A DNA stretch of 32,839 bases, taken from NCBI GenBank assembly GCA_016209345.1, contig JACQWH010000026.1:1-32839 (forward strand), written 5' to 3'. Shown here piece after piece: positions 1 to 7,700 of the stretch. Positions within the stretch are counted from its first letter, which is position 1. Each line of letters opens with the position of its first letter. Made by a program: the position numbers and the translations under genes. The stretch is from Candidatus Uhrbacteria bacterium. Its GTDB lineage: Bacteria; Patescibacteriota; Patescibacteriia; JACQRZ01. The notes below the pieces were generated by a model. The model did no database searches and was not told the origin of the DNA. It saw only the letters and a list, made by a program, of their open reading frames with translations.

Positions 1-120
1 TCCGGCTCATTTCCAGCCAATTTCGCCCCAAAAATGCGCTGAACTCGTCGGAATACAGCAAGTATTCCTTCTCATTCATCATCATTTTTGGAACAAAATT
101 GTCATGGAACTGACCGGGAA
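1..120. repeat. Truncated copy of a structured repeat (same family as the core of 23670-23847); cut by the window edge
   Basis: Blocks tccggctcattt, tttcgccccaaaaa, gcgctgaactcgt, tttttggaacaaaa and gaccgggaagc are shared, in the same order, with 23706-23826. Stems: 2-15/105-117, 28-35/84-91, 50-56/62-68. Confidence 0.8.
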
Positions 121-268
121 GCTATTTTTCACCACTCTCAAAAGTACTTTATCATAGTAAAGTAATTGTGTCAAGGGGCTGCGCTGGTTTATGATATTCT
201 TGACGTCAAGAAGGGGTTCGTATCATGTCGAAGGAAAAGGTCTTCTCATGGAATGATAAGAAAATCCA

Positions 269-310
269 TTCAGTGCGTAAAACATGCTATAGCATGTTTT
301 ACGCACTGAA
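269..310. repeat. 42-bp perfect palindrome TTCAGTGCGTAAAACATGCTATAGCATGTTTTACGCACTGAA
   Basis: Reads identically on both strands; near-identical second copy at 16731-16766. Confidence 0.95.
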
Positions 311-360
311 ACACTATCCAATCACTATTCACGATGAACCGATGGGGAAATTGGTGTCAG

Positions 361-412
361 AAATTGGTGTCAAGTCCGAATTTTGAACAAAATTCGGACT
401 TGACACCAATTT
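361..412. repeat. 25-bp perfect inverted repeat with 2-nt centre (AAATTGGTGTCAAGTCCGAATTTTG aa CAAAATTCGGACTTGACACCAATTT)
   Basis: Arms are exact reverse complements; AAATTGGTGTCA is also directly repeated just upstream (348-359); followed by cccTTTTTT, so it may act as a terminator. Confidence 0.9.
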
Positions 413-439
413 TGCCCTTTTTTAATCTTCTTGATACAC

Positions 440-523
440 TGTATTGACTGGATCTCCCCGATGGTCCGATGACTCCGCTGAGGATGCATAGCGGATTCCT
501 TCGGAGCCAGCGGGGGAATGACA
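440..523. repeat. Interspersed palindromic repeat of the ctggat(c)...gg(g)aatgaca(tat) type
   Basis: Termini ctggatc and gggaatgacatat resemble the element inside the MutY-like gene (4162-4210); internal inverted repeats CCGCTG/CAGCGG. Confidence 0.5.
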
Positions 524-1201
524 TATATGTTTCACAAAAAAAAACAGAAAAAGATATACCCACTTCTCATCGCGCTGTGTGCTTTCATAATCGGGGCGGG
601 ACTTTTTTTTGTTTTCCAAGAGCGGGAAGCGCCTCAGGCGGCTGAGCAGAACAGCGCTCCGCAAGAACGTACCGCGCAAGATGAGAATAAGCCGATCATC
701 AACGAGCACGATGGTATTACTGAAATTTCACTGGCAAACGCGGAGAAAATCGTCAATAAGCCATCTTTGGAGCAGCTCAAGGAGTTTCGCAAGCGAAGCG
801 AGGAGCTGGTAAAAGAGGCCGCGGAAAGTAGAGAGAAAAAAATCGTTCATTTGCGAGACGCAGAATTAGAGGTGCTCCCTCTCTATACCTTTGAAGAGCA
901 AAAAAGAGGATTGATTGGCGTTGATTTTTTACCAAAGGATTCCGGAATGCTTTTTGTATTTCAGATGGACGATGCGGGACGCGGATTCGGTACAAAAAGC
1001 ATGAAGTTTCCACTTGACTACATCTGGATGAACAGCGATCTGACGGTGGTCCATTTGACAAAAAATGTTCCACCTGATTTTCCCGGTACTATTATGAGTA
1101 TATGGCCCGCGAGATATGTCATCGAGGCAAACGTCGGATTTATCGACGCGAATGGCATTGCCGTGGGGGATGTCGCCACATTTGAACATATCCCCCATTA
1201 G
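518..1201 (+). CDS. Hypothetical membrane-anchored protein (N-terminal TM segment)
   Basis: 227-aa ORF; KKKQKK followed by hydrophobic IYPLLIALCAFIIGAGLFFVF. The start may be at the internal ATG four codons downstream (MFHKKK). Confidence 0.7.
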   Translation: MTYMFHKKKQKKIYPLLIALCAFIIGAGLFFVFQEREAPQAAEQNSAPQERTAQDENKPIINEHDGITEISLANAEKIVNKPSLEQLKEFRKRSEELVKEAAESREKKIVHLRDAELEVLPLYTFEEQKRGLIGVDFLPKDSGMLFVFQMDDAGRGFGTKSMKFPLDYIWMNSDLTVVHLTKNVPPDFPGTIMSIWPARYVIEANVGFIDANGIAVGDVATFEHIPH

Positions 1202-1206
1202 AGGAG

Positions 1207-1298
1207 GCAGTAGCTTGTAGCCAGTAGGTTATAGTAAAAGCACGCCACCCCTACCTTCTACCAGCTACCTTCTACCTTCTACAAGCTACCAGCTACTT
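1207..1298. repeat. Intergenic word repeat/imperfect hairpin (taccttctac, agctacc)
   Basis: GTAGCTTGTAG (1210-1220) pairs with CTACAAGCTAC (1279-1289); multiple direct copies of ctacctt/cagctac. Confidence 0.6.
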
Positions 1299-1306
1299 CT
1301 TAATAT

Positions 1307-2254
1307 ATGGTTGTTTCCGCCTTCATCATCGCACTGTTTTTTCTTTTCTATCTTTTGGGTAAAAGTGCGGATGTTGTTGTCAAGCGTGTTCGGATTATCA
1401 GCGAACGGCTTGGCATCCATGTTTTTTTCATGGGGATTATCCTGGGATTGTTTACGACGCTGCCCGAGATCACCATTGCGGTCAACTCGCTTATCAACAA
1501 CATTCCCGATATTTCACTGGGGAACCTCATGGGGGGATTTATTGTTTTGCTTGGGCTTATCTTGGGAACGAGTTTAATAGCGAGCCGGCGCGTGCATACG
1601 GACGGGAATCTCATGCATTTTGCGCCCATGCTCTGTTATTTTTTTCTCCCATTCCTTTTTTTGACCGACGGAGAGATGTCGCGCATTGAGAGCTTCGTTC
1701 TCGTTGTCGCATATTTTGTCGTCCTTGTGCACGTCTATCGTTCGTATAAGAACGATATCACGAAAGACAAGCAGATTGTTAAGATTCGCACCGCAACGAT
1801 ATTGAAAGATATTTTCATCATTTTTTTTGGTATCGTATCGCTGGCCCTCCTTTCCACGGGAATCATTCGTCTGACTGAAGGGTTCTTGCTCGAAGTACAC
1901 GTCTCTCAGTTTCTTATCGGCGTGCTGCTTTTTAGTGTCGGGACGAATTTGCCCGAGATTATCGTGGCATTTCGCGCATGGCAAAAGTCGATGAAAGAGC
2001 TTACGCTGAGTAATCTGGCAGGGTCTGCATTGGCCGATCCGTTGGTCATTGGCATCATGTCGTTCATTCAGCCCTACCATCTTCAGGTCAATGCCGTGTA
2101 TTATATTTTTATGGCATTCAATGCTTTGCTTTTCATCCTTGTCGGTATTTTTTATAAAACAGGGAAAGTATTGAGCAGAAAAGAGGGGATTGCGCTCCTC
2201 GCAATGTATGGTATCTTTCTTAGTGCAGAGCTCGCATTTGGACTTAAAATTTAA
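1307..2254 (+). CDS. Sodium/calcium exchanger (CaCA) family membrane protein
   Basis: Two alpha-repeat motifs: GLFTTLPEITIAVNSLINNIPDISLGNLMGG and GTNLPEIIVAFRAWQKSMKELTLSNLAGSALADPL; many TM segments. Confidence 0.85.
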   Translation: MVVSAFIIALFFLFYLLGKSADVVVKRVRIISERLGIHVFFMGIILGLFTTLPEITIAVNSLINNIPDISLGNLMGGFIVLLGLILGTSLIASRRVHTDGNLMHFAPMLCYFFLPFLFLTDGEMSRIESFVLVVAYFVVLVHVYRSYKNDITKDKQIVKIRTATILKDIFIIFFGIVSLALLSTGIIRLTEGFLLEVHVSQFLIGVLLFSVGTNLPEIIVAFRAWQKSMKELTLSNLAGSALADPLVIGIMSFIQPYHLQVNAVYYIFMAFNALLFILVGIFYKTGKVLSRKEGIALLAMYGIFLSAELAFGLKI

Positions 2255-2266
2255 CCACGCGCATTT

Positions 2267-2638
2267 ATGATCAACGAAGGAGAAAAGAGAGAAGAAGATG
2301 ACGGGATCGATAGGGTCGTTCGTCCAGAGCTCGATTCATTCCTTACGGGGCTGCGCGATGCCATTCGCGGCGCAAACGCGGCCGTACAGGCGCGGAAGGA
2401 TGAGCTGGATTCCCTGCTTGACAAGCTTGCGCAGGCGGAAAGCAATCTTGCGGCGCTTGAGCACGATTCGCGACGCAAGTATGAACAAGTGCAGGCCCTT
2501 GCGGAAATGGAAAAAACGCTGAGAGAGATTCAGCACCTCACGAACCAAATGGGGACTCAGAATGCGGAGCAGCGTATGACCATACAGGCGATGGTTCAAA
2601 GTATTGAAGAGATTCTCGAGGCGACGGAGGAGAAGTAA
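2267..2638 (+). CDS. Hypothetical coiled-coil protein
   Basis: 123-aa ORF, charged heptad-like composition, tightly placed before rsmE. Confidence 0.65.
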   Translation: MINEGEKREEDDGIDRVVRPELDSFLTGLRDAIRGANAAVQARKDELDSLLDKLAQAESNLAALEHDSRRKYEQVQALAEMEKTLREIQHLTNQMGTQNAEQRMTIQAMVQSIEEILEATEEK

Positions 2639-2641
2639 TCC

Positions 2642-3406
2642 ATGCGGCGCCATCGATTTTATCGTAAAGATTTTGTATCGACACATACCCTGCTTGAGGG
2701 TCGTGATATCACACATCAAGTCAGTCGAGTGCTCAGAATGAAAACGGGGGAGGAGATTGTGATATGGAATGGGGACGGGAAGGAGTATGTGTTTATGGTA
2801 GAAACCATAAGCGCAAAAGGGGTTCGCGGGCGCGTTGCGCGCATTGAGGAAAATACTTCCGAGCCCTCTGTACGCGTGACGCTGTATTGCGCGTTGCTCA
2901 AACGCGAGAATTTTGAGACCGTCTGCCAGAAGGCGACCGAAGCGGGCGTGTCGGGTATCGTACCGTTGATGACCGAGCGGACCGTCAAGGTGAAGATACA
3001 TTCTGATCGTGTGAGAAAAATAATACAGGAGGCCGCAGAGCAGTCCGGTCGGGCGCGCATTCCGGTATTATGCGACGCAATGAGTTTTTCCGAAGCGCTC
3101 AAGACGTGCGAAGGGATTGAGAGAGTTATTTTTTTTGATACGGCACAAAATGACATTTCGCATGACAGGTGCTTGCCCGGTCCTCAGGCGGGGAGAAAAC
3201 CCGATGTGATACGGGATCCTTTGGCCCAAGGTCTCGGGATGGCAGAAATTATTCACATATTCATCGGCCCTGAAGGCGGATGGAGCGATACGGAGCGTGC
3301 GGCCGCACAAAAGGCCGGACTCGATACTCGGTCACTGGGTCCGTTAACGCTTCGCGCTGAAACCGCGGCAATTGTTGCCTCATATCTGGCGGCGCATGGG
3401 TTATAG
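2642..3406 (+). CDS. rsmE: 16S rRNA (uracil-1498-N3)-methyltransferase family (RsmE)
   Basis: N-terminal RHRFYR, QKATEAGVSGIVPLMTERTV, EAAEQSGRARIP, IFIGPEGGWSDTE, LGPLTLRAETAAI motifs. Confidence 0.93.
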   Translation: MRRHRFYRKDFVSTHTLLEGRDITHQVSRVLRMKTGEEIVIWNGDGKEYVFMVETISAKGVRGRVARIEENTSEPSVRVTLYCALLKRENFETVCQKATEAGVSGIVPLMTERTVKVKIHSDRVRKIIQEAAEQSGRARIPVLCDAMSFSEALKTCEGIERVIFFDTAQNDISHDRCLPGPQAGRKPDVIRDPLAQGLGMAEIIHIFIGPEGGWSDTERAAAQKAGLDTRSLGPLTLRAETAAIVASYLAAHGL

Positions 3407-3416
3407 GGATCTCTTT

Positions 3417-3668
3417 ATGAAAATTTTTGTTCAGGTAAAACCAGGCGCACGCGAAACGAGCATCAAAAAAATCAATGAAACGTCCTACGCGGTTGCCGTC
3501 AAGGAGCGTCCCCAAGAGGGCAAGGCAAACGAAGCGGTCATCAAGGCGCTTGCAGGGCATTTCGATATGCCAAAGTCGCGAATCGATATTGTTCGGGGCC
3601 ATTCATCGTCGAGAAAACACGTGAATATCGATATGGAATATGCCAAACACGGAAAAGAAAAAAATTAA
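3417..3668 (+). CDS. DUF167 / YggU family protein
   Basis: MKIFVQVKPGARE...YAVAVKERPQEGKANEAVIKALAGHF...VRGHSSSRKHVNI; start moved to the internal ATG at 3417. Confidence 0.85.
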   Translation: MKIFVQVKPGARETSIKKINETSYAVAVKERPQEGKANEAVIKALAGHFDMPKSRIDIVRGHSSSRKHVNIDMEYAKHGKEKN

Positions 3669-4575
3669 AACATTTCAAAAAATAATCCTTGAGTGGTTTA
3701 CAAAAAATGGCAGGCATGATTTGCCCTGGAGGCAGACGCAGAATCCTTATCGGATTTTGGTGTCCGAAGTGATGCTCCAGCAGACGCAGGTGGACAGGGT
3801 AAAGGAGAAATATAGCGTGTTTTTAAAGCATTTTTCGACGCCTAAGAAACTTGCCGCCGCCAGCCCGGCAGAAGTGCTGACAGTATGGAAAGGGCTTGGG
3901 TACAATCGCCGCGCACTATATCTCAAGCGCGCGGCAGAGGCGATTATTCGCGACCATCACGGACGATTCCCGCGTGCTGTTTTGGACATTGAAAAGCTTC
4001 CCGGCGTTGGTCCTTATACCGCCCGCGCGGTTGCCGTGTTTGCTTTCAACGAACCCCATGTTTTTATTGAGACCAATATCCGGCGGGTGTTTATTTATTT
4101 TTTTGGAGATGTTATTCCGCCGGAGGCCATCGGGGGAATCCAGAAAAAGAATAATTATGGGCTGGATCCCGCCCTTCGGCGGGATGACAAGGGGCGCGAG
4201 AATGACATATCAGATAAAGAGCTTTTACCCATTATTGAAAAAGCGCTGTATAAAAAAAACCCGCGACTGTGGTATAACGCGCTCATGGATTATGGCGCGC
4301 TCGCGCTTGGAGATATTCCTAATCCTAACCGGCGCAGCCGCCACTACGCGAAGCAGTCGCGCTTTGAGGGTTCGCGCCGCTATGCGCGGGCGAGCATACT
4401 GCATTATCTTCTCAAAAAAAAAGCAACCGTCCGCGAGCTGCACCGTTTCTTTTTGTCCGATCCGCATCTTGAACGATATGCGGACACACATTCTATTACG
4501 GATATCCTCACCTGTCTTAAAAAAGAGGGGTTTCTCGATGTATCACACGACAGGTGGAGCGTGAGTACAAAATGA
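3640..4575 (+). CDS. A/G-specific adenine glycosylase-like HhH-GPD DNA glycosylase
   Basis: DLPWRQTQNPYRILVSEVMLQQTQVDRV, LPGVGPYTARAVAVFAF; lacks the C-terminal Cys cluster of canonical MutY. Confidence 0.88.
   Translation: MPNTEKKKIKTFQKIILEWFTKNGRHDLPWRQTQNPYRILVSEVMLQQTQVDRVKEKYSVFLKHFSTPKKLAAASPAEVLTVWKGLGYNRRALYLKRAAEAIIRDHHGRFPRAVLDIEKLPGVGPYTARAVAVFAFNEPHVFIETNIRRVFIYFFGDVIPPEAIGGIQKKNNYGLDPALRRDDKGRENDISDKELLPIIEKALYKKNPRLWYNALMDYGALALGDIPNPNRRSRHYAKQSRFEGSRRYARASILHYLLKKKATVRELHRFFLSDPHLERYADTHSITDILTCLKKEGFLDVSHDRWSVSTK
4162..4210. repeat. Palindromic repeat inserted in frame in the MutY-like gene
   Basis: ATCCCGCC-cttc-GGCGGGAT (4166-4185) plus the flanking ctgg...aatgacatat signature; encodes GLDPALRRDDKGREND. 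Confidence 0.7.
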
Positions 4576-4598
4576 GTGACATTTGGATGTCACTCATT
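4571..4598. terminator. 12-bp stem hairpin at the stop codon of the MutY-like gene (no clear T-tract)
   Basis: AATGAGTGACAT-ttgg-ATGTCACTCATT. Confidence 0.45.
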
Positions 4599-4646
4599 AG
4601 AAAAGGAAGTTATGCACAGCACTGGGGCTTTTCTTTTTTTTATTGG

Positions 4647-4655
4647 TGCTATAAT
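4647..4655 (+). promoter_or_regulatory. Extended -10 promoter element for the giant-protein gene
   Basis: TGcTATAAT, about 98 nt upstream of the 4753 ATG. Confidence 0.65.
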
Positions 4656-4707
4656 GCAAATATGAAGAAATATTTCTTTTCTCCATATTTTAATAATACA
4701 AATACGG

Positions 4708-4741
4708 TGAAGACGTGTTCGGCGTCTTCATTTTATTTTTT
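4708..4741 (+). terminator. Terminator/attenuator-like hairpin in the leader of the giant-protein gene
   Basis: TGAAGACG-tgttcgg-CGTCTTCA followed by TTTTATTTTTT, ending 11 nt before the start codon. Confidence 0.6.
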
Positions 4742-4752
4742 AACATAATTTT

Positions 4753-7700
4753 ATGAGGCATATATTTCGCAAAGCTCGACGGTGTGTTGAGAGGGTCATG
4801 TACATTACGACGATAGCATCAACAGTCCTCTGGACGCTCGGTCCGGCAGCACTGCCGGCCAATGCGACAATTAGCATACTTACATCAGTCTCAAGCGCAA
4901 CAAGTGCGCAGACCATCGGGCCGTCGAGCGTACCAACGGCAATATTCGGCATTAACGCGGTTGGGGACGGCGGTGAGAATTTTACTTCATTTTCTCTTGC
5001 TATTACTCCGTCAGCCGGTTTTGTGATGAGCGACCTCGCTGCGCTTGGCACCGGTGCCAGCTCGGGTATTGCTCTCTATCGCGACGATGGGGCAACCCAA
5101 GGATCGTTTGATGCCGCTACTGACGCAAATATCGCCCTGGGTCTTCCGCCTATCATAACTGACGGATCAACTCGCATTTCAAAGTTGATGCCCAGCGATT
5201 CGGTCGGCGTGAGCGCGACAAATCAGGTGGTGGGTTCGGCCGGACGAGACATGAATTTTGTGGTTGGTGATCTTATTTTTGGCAACACAACGGCAAATTC
5301 AGCATCCCTCAACACCTATGATTGGCACGTTGTGACGACAGCGGAAAATATTACGACTGATGCTGCGCCAACAACCTTGCGCCTTGACGCAAACGCAGGG
5401 GGCGCGCCGACATTTGCGGCAAGCACCAGGATTTCGCAATTGACACCCGCATCAACCGGCTCGTACGTCATTAACGGAACGAGCAATACTACAACGCCCG
5501 CATTGACAACCGGCGACATTATTTTTTATCAAACCGGAGCAGGCGCAGGAACATGGGGAATGGTGACCGGTAATTTTACCGCAGCAGCGTCTCCGGTGAA
5601 TGGAGCAAATCTTGGAAATGCAACCTATCGCATTAGCAAGTTGTCCGCGCTCACGGGTTCGTTTGTTGTTTCGGGAACGGATACGATTACGGCCCCGGGA
5701 ACAGGATATACCACGCCAGTTGTTGGAGATATCGTTCTGTATCGTTCTGGCGGACAGGCACTGTGGGGCATTGTGACAAACGCAACCTTGACCAGCGGAA
5801 CGTTTGCCGTTAATAACGCGGCTCTTCCGCCGGGGACCTATCAAATTAGCAAAGTGAATGCCTATACTCCCTCAAGTGCCTTGACATCCGCCATTCCCAC
5901 AGATCAAAACGCTTTTAATACCAGTGATCTCGTCTTTGGCATGCCGACGCAAAATCCGATAACAACTTCATATAATTGGCATATCACAACTGGCGATTCA
6001 TCCGGTAATGCAGCTAATTTTCGTCTTGATGATCGCATGAGCGCTCCGGCGTTTGGATTCTCCGCAATGATTGCGACCGGTGGCGCAGAGCCGGTTCCGG
6101 CAAACAATACCGGTACTAACGAGGGGTCAGATTATTATGTTGCGCTTCGCACCTCGGCATCCGCAGTCAATGGCCACGCTTTTACCGCGGGACTTGCACC
6201 GGGGACATTTGTGCTGACGGGCGGCGTTGCGGGATTACCGACAGAGACGCCTTCACAAACCTATACCATTGCGACAACCGCTCAGCAGTCGCAGTCGGCA
6301 GGGGCAAACACCACGGTCATGGACATGACCAACGGGTTTCTCAAGCTCAAACAGAGCAGTAACTTTAAGGCGGTTGCGCGTGTTCAGTTTGGCAGTACTG
6401 AAAATACAAAAACATTGACATCCATCGCGATTTCTTTTGCCACTGCAAACAGCACAACGCCGACATGGACCGCAAGCGGTGCAGTATCATCAGAACTTCT
6501 TGACCTTGCCGCAACCGGCGGCGGTATCTCGCTATGGAAAGACGGGGGAACCGCAGGGTTTGGCTTGAACGGCGCCGGCGATACGCAAGTTACCCTGGCC
6601 GCAAGTCCGGTATATGGCGCAAGCAACGCGTTTACCATTACTCCGGCAACAGCGCCAACTATTGCGTCGGATGATGTGTACTTTATCGTACTGAAATCCG
6701 ATACGTCCGGTGTGGCAAACAATAATGCATTTACCGTGAACATGGCAACAACCGCCATTACGACCAGCGGCACATCGCCGACAATCGGTGCGTTTCAGAC
6801 ACCGCCGATCGTTATGGATACCACGGTGCCGACGATTGCAAGCGTGTCAGATGTTCCAGGCCAGACAACAAAACTCAGTGTTCGATTCAGCGAGCCGGTG
6901 CGGAAGCTTAATGATGCAGGAGCTCTTACCACATCCGATTTGACCTATACCAATGATGCAACAAACGGATCAGGACGAACCGTGAGCTCGATTTCCCATA
7001 GTCCGGGCGCGGATATTGCAGAACTCACCATGAGCGGCGCTCTAGCGGCCGGTGATTTTGACGGCACACCGTCTCGGTTGGCGGCTTCCGGAGCAGATAA
7101 AATAGAAGATATGGCAGGCAATGCCATGGCAACAACGGCAACAAATCTTGGCAGCCCCTTGATCATTACAACCTCGGTTATTCCGGCAACCTATGTGGCA
7201 GCAGTTTATGATGCCACAACACCGCTTGTCACGTTTGCGGCTCAAGGCGGGGCAGGAACCTATACCTTTGCGGGAAACACACAAGCTGATACGGATGCGC
7301 TTGTCGCGCTTTTGGGCGCAAGTCCCCTTGCCGGCGCCACAGGAAAGCTCACCGGTACGGTTCAGGCAAATACCGCAGGAACCAGGAACGTCACGATAAA
7401 AGTGACCGACGGCGCAGCCGCAACCGCAACAAAACAATTTACGATTAACGTCGCGGCAACGCAGGGAGGCGGTGTTCCCGGATTGACAAATGTCACGCCG
7501 CCATCAGGTGCGCAGAGCGCAACAAATCTGTCAATCGCTATTACCGGCACGAATACGAGTTTTACCAGCGCCAGCACCGTCGCATTCCTACTGAACGGAA
7601 CAGCCGACACCAATATTACCGTCGGAACAGTGACGGCAAATAGTGCAACATCAATCACGGTTCCCATCACTAGCATTGCGGCGGGCGCGACCGCAGGCGC

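Noticed and set aside
197-212. 16-bp palindrome TTCTTGACGTCAAGAA
   Set aside because: Single occurrence seen and short enough to be a chance or ordinary binding-site dyad; no second copy found in the window.
4554-4748. 64-aa ORF in the leader of the giant gene
   Set aside because: It covers a stop-codon hairpin, promoter and terminator-like hairpin; no protein-like features.
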